Source of the DNA: Leptodontidium sp. MPI-SDFR-AT-0119
Lineage: Eukaryota; Ascomycota; Leotiomycetes; Helotiales; Leptodontidiaceae
Direction: 5' to 3'
Length of the DNA stretch: 64,000 nt
Assembly: GCA_020726505.1 (NCBI GenBank)
Contig: JAHLEZ010000009.1
Coordinates: forward strand, 1,116,001 to 1,180,000
Part shown: piece after piece, positions 1 to 11,085 of the stretch
Layout: each line of letters opens with the position of its first letter
Numbering within the stretch: position 1 is the first letter of the stretch
Notes under the pieces: model-generated
Told to the model about the DNA's origin: nothing
Databases searched by the model: none
What the model saw: the letters and a program-made list of their open reading frames with translations, nothing else
Program-made: the position numbers and the translations under genes

Positions 1-2
1 CC

Positions 3-815
3 TTGAGAAAAAGAAGCTGGCTCCAAGACGCTTCTGCTCACTGTATCTGCGGGCGACGGTGCGGGAGATTGTTGACTTTCCCGTCCCAGCTAGGCCGCTC
101 AGCCAGAAGATGCATCGCTCATTGTGTCCATCTTTTCCATCAGCCCAGTCATATATCTCTTGTAGCGTTTGCCGAGTGTACTTGGGAATCTGCTTTCCGA
201 GCAAGCAAATGGTTTACACGAGGCTGGACCTTGCAAGAACTCCTTGCTCCAAGATCAGTCGAATTTTTTTCCCCGAGGAACGCAACCGACTAGGTGACAA
301 AGGAACTCTTGAGCAACAAATCCACGAGATTACGGGAGTCCCATCGATGGCGCTTCGACAATACTCTCTCTCCCAATTCGACGTTGAGGAACGATTCTCG
401 TGGGCGAAAAGTCGACAGGCTACACGCAGAGAAGACAAGGCGTATTCACTATTTGGCATCTTCGATGTTCAAATGCCCCTTCTTTATGGCGAAGGAGAAG
501 CCAAGGCATTTCAGCGGCTCCGAGAGGCAATCGATAAACCGTCCAAGGGTAAGTCGCATCTCAACGATTGATGCTTAAAAGACTGTTACGACCAGCGCTA
601 ACTAGCAGCCCAGGCTCTGAGAAAGACCTACATCGTCACCTACCGTATGCTAAGGAGGCGCCTTTCAGCGCATACGACCGCCAAGACGAACCTGCCTGCC
701 TCCCTAATACACGCGTCGACCTTCATCACTTGCTTTCCGTTCCCCTGTCGAAACATCCGATAAATAGACGTAGCATCTGGCTGCTTTCTGGTACCAGCGA
801 AACATCGAGTTAATA
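3..815 (+). pseudogene. HET-NACHT (NLR-type) gene fragment, frameshifted
   Basis: The 5' end lies outside the window. The first frame (to about 285) carries the HET-domain motif FTRGWTLQELLAP followed by VEFF. The next frame (about 285-548) carries LGDKGTLEQQIHEITG, RFSWAKSRQATRREDKAYS and FDVQMPLLYGEG, the usual second half of a HET domain. The switch sits in a T7C4 homopolymer run near 270, so it is an indel or an assembly error. A GT-AG intron is likely at 549-608 (donor GTAAGT, GCTAACT branch, CAG acceptor). Downstream, 610-813 reads KEAPFSAYDRQDEPACLPNT then IWLLSGTSETSS, which is the linker and a degenerate P-loop of a NACHT NTPase (family form WLSGLAGTGKST). In fungal NLRs the HET domain is the death effector and NACHT the switch. 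Here at least two frame breaks and the missing P-loop GK make it non-functional. GC is normal, so decay is not by RIP. Confidence 0.72.
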
Positions 816-1058
816 GCTTCTGAGAGCTCAGCGCTGCTCGATTTGTCGATGCAGCATATGTCTACCTAAAAGTATTCCAATTCATTACGCAGTCCAATCC
901 AATCACAGAAGCTGTACCTTATCTGCCCCTCCAACTCCCCTAAGCATCATCTATCCTCCATCCTCCGTCCGCTTTCCTCTTTGGAATTCGACTACACTGT
1001 ATGGCTGCAAAGGGTCTCCCTTTGCAGATCATCCTAACAACCTCGCTAACCTTACAGC
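816..1058. other. Intergenic/5' leader between two HET genes
   Basis: GC-balanced, pyrimidine-rich sequence with no convincing ORF. It probably holds the promoter and leader of the HET gene that starts at 1059: a GCTAACC...ACAG stretch lies directly before the ATG. RIP-type AT richness only starts at about 1200. Confidence 0.4.
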
Positions 1059-2530
1059 ATGCGCACGTCGCCCATTTCCAAACCCTCATCGACTTCTCTT
1101 GCCCAACATCTGCGAGCTGTATCGCTCTGTTTTGCGGACGGTCTTACACCACATCTACGTCCATTTTATCGACATCCTTTATCTTACTCTTCCGAGTATT
1201 GTTCTATTAAAGTCACTGGCAACATAGAGTCAAGTTATTACTATCTTCGCGCACTTACGAGAGAAATCCGCCTACTTAACCTTCTCCTAGCGACTACTTC
1301 GGGCAGCTTAAGGTGTTACCTAAGACGTGCAACTATCGGCGACATGCCGCCATTCATTTCTGTGTCTTATGTCTAGGGCACCGGGAAAGTAGAAAGGCTT
1401 ATGTATCTTGATTTTACGTGCGGGACTAAGGCTATACAAATATCGCAAAATCTCGAGTCGCTCTTTGTTAGGCTACTTTGCTATGACTTTAACACCTTTC
1501 CGCAACTCTAGAATAGGAGCTCCAGACTACTTATGTGGATTGACATAGTTTACATTAATTAGAGTAACATAGGCGAAAAGGCGTTGCAAATTCCCCTTAT
1601 ACGAGAGATATACTTATAAGCTTGTTCTATTATTATTTAGATTAACGAGTGCAACACATTCCTTCACTATACGTTTCAATACCTGCGCCAGGCTATAAGG
1701 GACAGCTATACTACCGAAGAAAATAATCCTGAAGTTAAATTTGACCTTATTAGATGAGATGTTATTAAACGCCTTTTAGATTGCGATTAGTTTTACAAGA
1801 GATAAGTTATATAAGAGGCAGCGATCCCGAAAGACACGATTTTTCTTTATAACGTAAATATAATAACTATAAACGATTTATTTCGAGGTATTAACGTAGT
1901 AGTAACTGCGTTACTTGTAAGGCCGAAGGTAATTAAGAAACTCTACTTTATACACGTTAAGTTAGTAAGGCTAGTGTTGGCCTTAAGAGAGCTAAGGAGA
2001 TCTTACGGTAAAGACTAGTAATAACTGAGCCTAATATAAATACTTGAAAACCTACGCTTGACCTAAGTAACCTTACCCCACGACTAAGTATATATACTAT
2101 TAAGTCTTTGTAACCCCGAGGAGGTCGCTAAAAATCCTATCTAGTATGACCTCGAACCAGAGGAGGTTTATAAAATAAGCATTATATCTCATATATAACT
2201 TTATAACGATTTGGATTTCTTAGGACTATATACCCTTACTTAACGTGACGATTTATTGTCAGGTCCTTTAAAAGATCTAAAGTCTCGTCCCTTTAAAGCT
2301 CTATCTTAAGTGCCTAACTAGTAGTCGAAGCACCTCTGGCGTTACTTAGGGCTCGGCAAACTTTATAATAAGTACTAATTCTTTTACACGTCAGGCGTAA
2401 TCCTAGCTAATCCCACCTTTAAAGGAGACGAATTAATAATATCAAGTATACTTATTAATAGAATTAAGGTCCTTGGCGATTTCTACCGCCCTAATAAATG
2501 CTACAAGCTTTTAAATATTAACTTAAAGCT
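1059..2530 (+). pseudogene. HET-domain protein gene destroyed by RIP
   Basis: One reading frame can be followed without any indel from the ATG at 1059 to about 2530, interrupted only by TAG/TAA/TGA at positions where HET proteins have Trp or Gln. Readable blocks in order are REIRLLNLLLA, PPFISVSYV*G (family YEALSYVWG), QISQNLESLFVRLL, LLMWIDIVYIN*SNIGEKA (family LWIDAICINQ.DI.EK), CDWFYKR*VI*E with W and Q replaced, LENLRLT*VTLPHD*VY (family ATDPRDKVYGLLGL), EEVYKISI, LS*VPN**S (family LPSWVPDWS) and an IDRI.LGD-like end. HET proteins trigger vegetative incompatibility and cell death. No function remains here. HET identity is firm; the exact 3' end is not. Confidence 0.85.
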
Positions 2531-3116
2531 TTTTCAATAATATTTCGATTTCTAGCTAACGCTTACTAAACATCTTATACCTTATAAAAACGACGTGAGC
2601 TAAATTAAAACATTTCTCGATAGATTTATGTTTAAAGAAATAATAAATATAAAGTATATAAAGCGTCGTTTTATCTGGCGAGTTACATTAGTATAATTAA
2701 GAGTAGTACAAATTTAAATTCTATAGGCAAAAGAGCTTAATTACGATTAATACTTAGTCTAAGAAAAGTAGCTATTATAAGGGTTTAGTTAAATACTAAA
2801 GCAGTAAACCTTAACTACAAACAAATTGCGGTTACACGTAGCTCTGTTCACAAAAAAAATTTAAGACAATTAAGTAATATAAGAATACGTTCTTTTAAAA
2901 ACTGTAGCATAAGATCGGCGCCTCGAGATGTGAAAATATTTATTTTAATATAAAAAAACTAGAAGGCTTATAATATTACATTTTGCTCTTAATATTAGAT
3001 TAAAATACTATACTAAAAAAGTATTATTATATATCCTTAGCTATAATAATTCCGTGGACGCAGAATTTGCGGAATCTTTAAAACTAGTAACTAAATCTAC
3101 GGCTAACTAGCCGCCT
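2531..3116. other. AT-rich RIP-affected sequence, possible HET 3' remnant
   Basis: Very AT-rich. Short readable pieces exist: an AEFAESLKLVTKSTAN stretch near 3061-3110 resembles the C-terminal part of HET proteins, but no continuous frame links it to the gene upstream. Nothing else is recognised. Confidence 0.3.
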
Positions 3117-3118
3117 TA

Positions 3119-3909
3119 ACGTCCCACCCCACCATTTGGCCCACCCCCCCCATTTGGCCCGCCTTTTACACCAAAAAACGAGATTTTTGAGTGCAAATAT
3201 CTAAGGAATTAATTAATAATAAAACATAATTTTTTTATATTTATATTTGTTATATAATATCAATTAATTTAACAAAAGGATTTTGGGATCTATTAATATT
3301 TAATTACGTAATATTAAATTCTAGTTTTTACATAGTAAAAACACCGAAATTCACTTATTAATAACTTTATAAGTAATATTTTCAATACTCTAAAACTTTT
3401 AATAACGTAAGTTCAAATACTAATCTTGGATTATTTTAAGTTTTAAAGTATTTGTATTAGTAATAACGTTTTTATTAAAGATTTAATTTTTCTCATACAA
3501 ATTTTTTGTATGGGGTTTTATAAATCACTTAATAAAAAAATAACAACTAATTCAATTGACTTTAAACTTAGGAGTTTAAAGCTTCTTTATAACATATAAG
3601 TTTGTTAAAAGTTTTAAAAGTATTCGTTAATAATTAAAAAAGTTATTAAAGAAAATTCAAAAATCATTTTTACACCAAATTTATTAGCGAAAAAAATATT
3701 CAACTTTAAGTACTTATTTCATAAGATTACGTAATACTTAATATATGAAACTTTCATAAAATTAAGGACTATCTTAAAAATAATTCGATTCTTTAGTTTT
3801 AAGTTATTCTATTAGAGTTTAATAAAGTTATTAGTTATTTAAAGTGGTGAGTTTTGGTGTAAAAGGGGTGGCCAAATGGGGGGGTGGGCCAAATGGTGGG
3901 GTGGGACGT
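3119..3909. mobile_element. 791-bp non-autonomous TIR transposon (MITE-like) with GC-rich ends
   Basis: The ends are inverted repeats of about 57 bp. The left end starts ACGTCCCACCCCACCATTTG (3119-3175) and the right end (about 3853-3909) is its reverse complement, ending in GGGTGGGACGT, with only a C8/G7 run-length difference and a small indel. The flanks are TA (3117-3118 and 3910-3911) or TTAA (3116-3119 and 3909-3912), fitting a Tc1/mariner/pogo or piggyBac-type target. The interior, 3180-3840, is extremely AT-rich and holds no ORF, so the element cannot encode a transposase. It lies in or just behind the HET relic. Confidence 0.85.
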
Positions 3910-3911
3910 TA

Positions 3912-6677
3912 AAGCTTTAATTACTATAGACTAGTAAAATTATCTCTTATTTTAACACTTAATACGCCTTAAATCCTTGATTAATCCCTAAGCTTAATGT
4001 TCTCATTCTTTATATAAGGATAAAAGTTGTTCTAATTAAATTAATATCCGCTTTTCCTAAATTAGTACGGGAAATCGTTGCTAAAGAAGAGATTACTTAA
4101 CATCAAGAGTATAATACTTTAAGATCGTAAGGCGAGTAAGGATTACGATTTATTATAATCTTATAATACTTAATCGTTAATTATAAAAGTTGTTAAGGTA
4201 ATATATGTCTTATCTCTTTAACTTCTCGAGACTAAGCCAATTATCTTACTTTAAGATAACTAAGTTAAGTATAAAAGAAGGCCAATAAGTATTCTTTAAG
4301 AATTCATTTGAGATTAAAGTTAAAGAAACTCTTAGAGTTTATAACACTTAGTAATTACCTTGCTTTATTTACGCTTATAATTTCACCTAAATTCGTGAAT
4401 AAATCCTTCTATTAAAAGAATAGCTAAGCACTTATTACGGGAGGCAGTAATATATACTTTAGAAAGAGTTTATTAACCTTAACCGTATCATAAATAACCG
4501 CGTACGTATAATAAACTAAGTCTTATTTAGGAATTTATAAAAGATTCACTTCTAAGGTTTACCCTTTTTCTTATATACTAGTAAACGCTACTTATTAAGG
4601 TTTAACTATTTGCGATACGTTTCATTCGAATGACCTTATCTAGCGTCACTCGAATCCACACTATCGTTACTACTAAGATCGGGATTACTTTCGTTAATAT
4701 CGCTTTTATTATTATTATCGTTATTTAATAACTTTAAAGTCTTAAGTACTATTACTATAACGTTTATACGCTTACTATCCCAAGCTTAAACACTTGCGAT
4801 TTGAGTACAAGGGTAGTCTCTACGGACTTCTTATTATACGAGAGCTAAGATTAAATACGGCGAGTAAGGCTATTTACGAAGGTACACAGTTTTAAAAATC
4901 GTTTATTTCGTTAAGCGAGGTCTTTAAAAATCGTACCCTCGCCTTTAAAAAATCGTAATAAAACTCCTTAGAATTTTAGAATTACTAAAATATAAAAAAA
5001 AGGTATTTGAACTTCTTCTCTTTTACTTAGAGCTTAGTTTAAAGTATTTAAATATAGTTACGTTATAATACGTAATTTTTAAAAGTGTGAGATTTAGCTA
5101 TTCCTTACTTTACTAAAAATGAACGATTTTCAAAACTATACGACTTTGTAAGAGAAACGAATATTATTACGACGGTTTAATTATAAAGTCATTAATCTTC
5201 TAATAATACTAATGCTCTCGATAAGTCGTGTAGCCTCGCTAAAGGAGACTCCTTGGCCGTCGTAGCCTTCCTGGATTACCGCTGTAAAGGAAGTATTTGA
5301 GAAATTCTTTACTTATACAACTTGGATTGCGAAATAATAGGAGAAGAGGAAATTAAAACGTTTATAAAGGCTTCTCGCATTACCCTCGCAGAACCGGAAT
5401 ACGCTTTACGGCTTTACCGTATACTTTTGGCGTGCTATTCTCCTTCACGACTTCACCGCAAAAATACCTTGGCGTTAATGATACCCCTCTTGTATAAGGA
5501 GATACACCTTAGCTACAAAGTCGTGAGGCTTATAATACAAAAGCAAAGTTGTCTGAGAGCATATTTAAGGACGTTGCTTAAGTATTGGAGATTTCGAGGT
5601 TTGAGCGTTACAAAGCGGTCGTGCAATAATAAGGCTAAGGAAATATAATAGAGGTCTTAATAACACAGATAATAAATTATATATATAGCTTAGCTAAGAA
5701 TAATGCGATTAAAGCAATAATAAAAGACTAAGTTAAGGGATTACGCGATGTAATCGCTAAGTTGTTAACGATAAAGCCGTTTATAGAGCCGTTCGAGGGG
5801 TCGGGCAACACGTTTTCCTATTTCGGCTTTGGCGACTAATTTAACAATCTTGGGGTAACTTAGAACATTAACATTAGTAATAGTAATTAATTCCCTAAGG
5901 CTACTTTTAACATGTTTATGCATTTTAGCAAGAATTCGTTTTAGAATCGCCTTTTGTTAAAAACCCCGTTATAATATTATAAAGATAGCTAAAAGCCGAA
6001 CCGACTTAGAAGGCCAAAAAGGGTATAAAGACGTTAACTAAATAACTATAGTTTAAGGTTTTAACTTTAGTTATTAACTAAAGACGTGTCGTAAGTACTA
6101 TTTCTTAGAAAATCTATATACGATACTAATTAAGTAATCTAAGAAATTTATTTATCTTGTATTAAAATATTCTTTTTCATTCCTTAATTAAAGGCATATA
6201 AAGCGTATAAATATCGAAAAGACGAATAATAAGAGATTATAACTTAATCTTATACTCCGATTCTCAAAATATCTTATAATCTCGATTTAAAATAACCGTT
6301 TAAAGCTTCCGTCGGCCCCGCGCTCTTAAAATTACATTCGAAATCGTTACTTACAATAATAGTGATTTCTAAATAAGATATAGTTACTCGAGCTCCGTCT
6401 TAAATAGCTAAGGCGTGAGCCGAAAGAGAGGGATTAGTACAAGACTCTTAAAAAACTATTATAATAACTTTACCTCGCGGCTATTAAGTTACTTCTAGAC
6501 TAGAGATTTAAAGTCCGTAAGACTATAAACCGATTTACTTCGAGATATAATCGCCTTTCTTAAAAAGTATTTTTAAATTCCCCGTCTTTACTTCCGCCTT
6601 AAGTCGCTTACTTAATCTTAAAATAAATCTTACTAATAATAGCGTCATTGATTTGCTATACCCGATTAATAGTAAGG
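3912..6677. other. Unassigned AT-rich RIP block
   Basis: About 2.8 kb of AT-rich DNA without a recognisable domain on either strand. A 108-codon ORF at 5322-5648 (+) is open, but its translation (a basic, Leu-rich peptide starting MDCEIIGEEE) resembles no family I know. Short readable stretches occur on the minus strand at 4000-4700. This is probably an old gene or transposon remnant. Confidence 0.35.
5322..5648 (+). CDS. Unrecognised small ORF in RIP block, doubtful gene
   Basis: This is the longest open frame between 3.9 and 6.7 kb, at 108 codons. GC is somewhat higher than in the flanks. The product would be basic, with Leu/Ile-rich helical stretches and no signal peptide or known motif. 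The start context is poor and the surroundings are heavily mutated on both sides. It could be a surviving exon of a RIP-damaged gene or chance. No function is proposed. Confidence 0.15.
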   Translation: MDCEIIGEEEIKTFIKASRITLAEPEYALRLYRILLACYSPSRLHRKNTLALMIPLLYKEIHLSYKVVRLIIQKQSCLRAYLRTLLKYWRFRGLSVTKRSCNNKAKEI

Positions 6678-6682
6678 AAAAT

Positions 6683-6971
6683 TGTTGATTGCATTATGTT
6701 ACTTAGAGCTCCCGCAATAAGTAACAACTTAGTTAATCGTGGTGAGACTCGATATACACGATGTAAAGCTTTAGTTGCAGGTATATATTTGTTTAAGTCT
6801 AAAGAGTTACTCTAAGGTATCGATGAGAGCTCTATATAAGAGACTCTTATTATAGGCTAGCCCTGTATTAGCTAGCGTCGAGTGCTCCTATTTATGTCCT
6901 GTAACCCCTGTTTTTGCCTATCCTTTGTATTCACGTAATTCGCCGATTACGTGAATATTATTATTTACACA
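6683..6971 (-). repeat. Copia-A LTR (3' LTR, left copy)
   Basis: This is a 289-bp direct repeat of 17985-18272. It contains GAGAGCTCTATATAAGAG, a TATA-like box, and a CGTAATTCGCCGATTACG palindrome near its end. Differences from the other copy are mostly C/T and G/A transitions, as expected from RIP. Confidence 0.85.
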
Positions 6972-7109
6972 CTAATAACTCTTCTTAAGAGCTTGCCTTT
7001 CTCTCTACCCATTTAGTTAACCTAATGACGTACAAAAGTGGACCCGCTGTCTGTAGACTGCGTATTTGACTACATAACTCTTATACTCAAGTTATCACGT
7101 GACTCTTGC

Positions 7110-8294
7110 TCAACACCTAACGTTAAACTTATTAGTCTCGATTAGCTCACGTAGTGTTAAGTAAGCCTTTGGCTTAGTCATAGCGTCGGCTGGGTTACTG
7201 GTTCCGTTAATCTAATCGACTCTATCGATTTCCCTACGTTTGTAGCTTTAGCGAAGGCACATGAGGTCGACCATGAGTCTCTTCTCTTGTGTTGTACCTA
7301 GCTTAACGATACAGTCGTATATTAATTTGGAATCCGTGTAAATGCGTAACAGAATAGTCGTATTTATAAGATTATATTAAGCATACAGCTTAGTATACAG
7401 CTCAACTACCTAGTAACTCGTATAAACCTCCGGCTTCCGTGTGTTAAAGCCTCGGAAGCTTTGGCTTCCGGTAAGAGGTTATCTAGGGCTAAAACAGTGG
7501 CTGTCGGAAGCCTTGGCTTCCGTGTTTTGAACCTTCGGAAGCTCTAGTTTCCGGCAATTCGCAAGCCAACACCTAATTAGGTTATATAAGCGAATATACA
7601 CGTGATTAGCTAGAGTAGTTATATAGACCTAGAAATCCCCCGTACAATAGAATCATCATTCACACCAAGTATCACTTCTTTTCAGTATTAAGTACTGCCT
7701 TAAATGTCGACTTAATAGCTGATGCTGTGTCGAAGCCGTTACTTATAGCAAAGAGCTTTAAGGCTAGTATAGATCGAGTGATTCTCTTGCATTTTGTGCT
7801 TGACTAATAGAGTATATTAGCTTTTTCGTCCTCATCAGTAGTAATAATGACAAAACCGATTTGTGAGCTGTGGTCGGCGTTATTAGCGAAGCTTCTGTTT
7901 ATAAAGACAACTATTTGTACACTAGCAGTCTTTAATTTAACGAATCGTAGGCCTTTGCCACTGTTATCTTTTTACTATTAGAGTCTCTTATTTAGCTCTT
8001 TAATATAATAATACTAAATATTAATTACTTGTGCTATACGTAACAAGTCAAACGCGGCTTTGGGTTGCGAAATAGTACTAAAGTAGGCTCTGCGGGCTCG
8101 TTGTGCGACGTATTACTCTCGTGGAGTAGCGTTCTTGGTGACTTTGCCTTTAGTGCCGGTTATATCTGTTGCTTTCTCTTAAACGAGTTGCAGAGACTTA
8201 GTCTATTGTGCTTAGTCTAAATATATACTGCCGTCAGAGCTAAGAGTAATTATGCCTCTATTAAACTTGAGGGCATAGTCTACTATAAGCTCCT
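7110..8294 (-). pseudogene. Copia-A pol remnant: RT C-terminus and RNase H
   Basis: Read on the minus strand from 8294 down. The blocks are YALKFNRGIITLSSDGSIYL, RARRAYFSTISQPKAAFDLL, GLRFVKLKTASVQIVVFINR with SFANNADHSSQIGFVI, SSTKCKRITRSILALKLFA, then (after the solo LTR at 7365-7684) RIYTDSKLIYDCIVKLGTTQ, EKRLMVDLMCLR and GTSNPADAMTKPKAYLTL, and a stop at 7110. This is the conserved end of Ty1/copia polyproteins, the RT connection plus the RNase H DXS/TDS region. Stops replace W and Q codons. It normally copies element RNA and degrades the RNA strand; here it is dead. Confidence 0.85.
7365..7684 (-). repeat. Solo LTR, family R1 (copy 1), inside Copia-A pol
   Basis: A 320-bp insertion exactly flanked by GTATT (7360-7364 and 7685-7689), so it is a solo LTR with a 5-bp duplication. 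On the minus strand it starts TGAAAAGAAG and ends TCTTATA, the last CA having become TA. It shares with copies 2 and 3 the block GGTGTGAATGATGATTCTA. Its centre holds several GGAAGC/GCTTCC inverted motifs. Confidence 0.85.
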
Positions 8295-8703
8295 TATAAG
8301 ATTATATTAAGCATACAGCTTAAACTACCTCGCTTAAACTCGCTTGCATATTCTAGGCTCAAATCAGCCAGAAATAAAGCTCAAACAAGCCACATACGCC
8401 TGATACAGAGCTCCGACTTCCACAGGTTACAGCCATGGAATCCAGGGCTTCTGATACACGGCTTTCCTAGGCTAAAACAGTGGCTGTACAATGCCCAGGG
8501 CTTTACGTCTCAAACTACCGGAAGCCTTGATTTCCGGTTTTGCACTACGGAAGCTTCAATTCCCGGTTTTACCTTACGGCTCGCAAGCCAAAGCCTAATT
8601 AGGCCATATAAGCGAATACACACGTGATAAGCTAGAGTAGTTATATGGACCTAGAAATCCCTCTACAATAGAATCATCATTCACACCATCATTCTCTATT
8701 TCA
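8295..8703 (-). repeat. LTR of family R1 (copy 2), lacking a matching duplication
   Basis: A 409-bp relative of 7365-7684: the same termini (TATAAG left, TTTCA right) and the same CAATAGAATCATCATTCACA block, with a longer and different central GGAAGC/CTTCC region. The left flank is CTCCT and the right flank CATAC, so no duplication is present. Directly to the right begins a truncated gypsy LTR, which points to a deletion or ectopic recombination here. Confidence 0.75.
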
Positions 8704-8707
8704 CATA

Positions 8708-8881
8708 CTCGACTACGCTAGGCCCTATTAGGAGGGTCCTTCATATATATATACTCGAGCCCTCCCATACGGAGAGCTCTCCTTTCCTCCTTGTCTTTTC
8801 TTCTCGATTCTGAGCGTAGCTAGAGGCCCAAATACACAGCTAGAGTCAACTCGCCGTATCAACCTCTTGTCAGCCGTAACA
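8708..8881 (-). repeat. Truncated gypsy LTR fragment
   Basis: About 174 bp matching the 3' part of the 302-bp gypsy LTR family seen at 52958-53259: CGACTACGCTAGG, GAGGGTCCTTC, a TATATATACTCGAG box, and the end CAGCCGTAACA. The first roughly 125 bp are missing at the junction with R1 copy 2. Confidence 0.8.
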
Positions 8882-10377
8882 TTTTACGCGTAAAAGAAGC
8901 GAATTAGGGGGAGTTAGTCTAGTCTCGGGGGTATAAAAGCTTAGCGGTTCTCCTCTCTAGCTTAGTAACTTCCATTCGGGCCAGTTTAGTTAAGATATGT
9001 ATGTTATCTAGTCGTAGGGACTATTATATATGTCGACTAAGCTAGTTATTTAATATACTTCCTGGCTAAGGTAAAGAATCGTTAGTAACGGAGTGCGTGC
9101 GCTTTTTAGACTTTATTATATATTACACTTATTAATACGAGAGTTTTACAGTATATAGAAGATTAGTAACAAAGGTAAGTTTAATAGTAGTACTAGCGTT
9201 AGTAATTAACTAGGGACGATATTATATACTTAAAAGGCGCGGATTTAAGTATTCTTAATCTTCGGAGGTTAATATAAAATTCGTTATTAACGTAACTTCT
9301 CTAATTGAAATAGCGGCGCGGCCACTTTTAAAGGCTACTATATACTTTATCGTAAAATAACTATAACAAAATATTAAAAAAGAAAGTAAAGAGTATATAA
9401 GGGGTTTTATACTTAAGATAAGAAGGAAAGAAATATTAAGTATAAAAGGAACAAGGGAGTGAATTTTCTTTACTAGCGCCGTAGGCTCGACTCTAGGGGG
9501 GTATAAATTCTCGACTCTACACTTCTAGCACAACTATAGTAAATTTCCCTGATCTGTTTTTTTACGACTTATAATAGTCCCGCGGTTAAAGATTAGTCGT
9601 AAGTGTAGGCTCGACAACTATATATTTATAGATTTGATATTTTCGGTATCCGATATAATTCGACTATATTACGCGAGATACCGGGTTTGATTTTCTATTA
9701 ATATAATCTCTAGTTTTTTAAACTTAGCAATAGTCGAGGGACTAATAGTAATAAGTTCTAAGGTTATTAAGAAAGTAAGAGAGTAACTAGCGTATATGTC
9801 AGAATTTAGTTTAGCGCGCCGGCTAAGGTTTAATATAAAATCGTCTTATAATAGGCTATTATAGTTATTATAATACGAAGTCGTAGTTTTTGTGCAAATA
9901 ATAAATCTGAATATTCTACAAGTCCTTGCTTTAGCAGTTATTAATTTTAATAAAGTTTCTAAGGTATTTATACTTAGCGCAGAAGGTAAGAGCGAGTCAG
10001 CTGTTAAGGCTGGCTTAGTAAATTAGGCATTATAGTGGCTCCAAAATTCACACAACTTAGTGTCTTTACGCTTGGCGTCGCGTTAGTAACGTTAACGAAT
10101 CTTATATATACGTAAATCTCGGACTTTAATTAGTTTATTATAACTTACTATTAGGGGGTAATCCGATAACTAAATGAGCCGTCGTTTGGCGGCATTTAAG
10201 AGTACTTCGTGATACTTTAGCTATAATCTTCTAATAATTACTTTATAATTTCCTAAGTAAGTAATTAAGAAAAGAGTAAATAACTACAAACACTTATTAA
10301 CTATTAAATTTAATATAATATAGTGGCCTATAATCCGACTAGTTCGGCTACTAAATCCTTTCATAGGGACAAGTAAA
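8882..10377. other. Unassigned AT-rich sequence inside Copia-A
   Basis: About 1.5 kb of RIP-mutated DNA between the truncated gypsy LTR and Copia-B. Two GGGG(G)TATAAA motifs (about 8930 and 9494) look TATA-like. On the minus strand 10100-10350 gives LNAAKRRLI*LSDYPLIVSY, a readable peptide of unknown family. It may be Copia-A internal sequence or an older insertion. Confidence 0.3.
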
Positions 10378-10382
10378 GGTAA

Positions 10383-10639
10383 TGTCGGTGCAGTACCGGT
10401 TCATGTACCACGCCGCATGTGTGAATATATTCCAATGCGAGTATGGCGACAGAGTAGTTAAACGTATAGTTCAAAATCTGTGTGTATTCTAAGAGAGTGT
10501 GAGGAGAGTTAGACTATATACTACGAAACCCCACCGAATCTCCACCGGAACTAATCCGGTTAGGCTCTGACCCCTGACTTTGACCTGCACCCCCTTTTCT
10601 AGACTAAAGTATACTTATATAGGGACCTATAGACTAACA
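10383..10639 (-). repeat. Copia-B LTR (3' LTR, left copy)
   Basis: A 257-bp direct repeat of 17673-17929, with shared blocks CGCCGCATGTGTGAATATAT, CACCGGAACTAATCCGGTTA and CTCTGACCCCTGACTTTGAC. It begins TGTCGGTGCAG and ends GACTAACA. Confidence 0.9.
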
Positions 10640-11085
10640 TAGGCAAAACTTCTTTTGGAAAGACTATTTTTAATACACGTAGAAGTAAATAATAAGTAAT
10701 ATATAAGAAATAATAAATAAAATAATAGAGTAATTAATAACGTTTAATCCCGGCTTGACAGTGTCCCGAAAGTGCACTGAAAGGGGTCCAAATATAGCAA
10801 GGCGTAGTAGCGAGGTTAAGCGAGAACTAGTAACAATAGGAACCCTTAGTATTATATAACGTAATAAATATATATATATCGCTTTCCCTTAAAGGTTTAG
10901 AGTCTCCTTTAACTAACATATATATAACTACTATACGTATACTACTTTCCGATCTCTTTAATTCGTTTAATATAGCTCAAAAACTGACATTTTTAAGAAG
11001 ACTATATTAAATTCAATAAATAACCTAAAAGTAAATATACTCTTTAGAGATAGTTCAGTAGGGAAACGGTGTGTGTTAACTAAAA

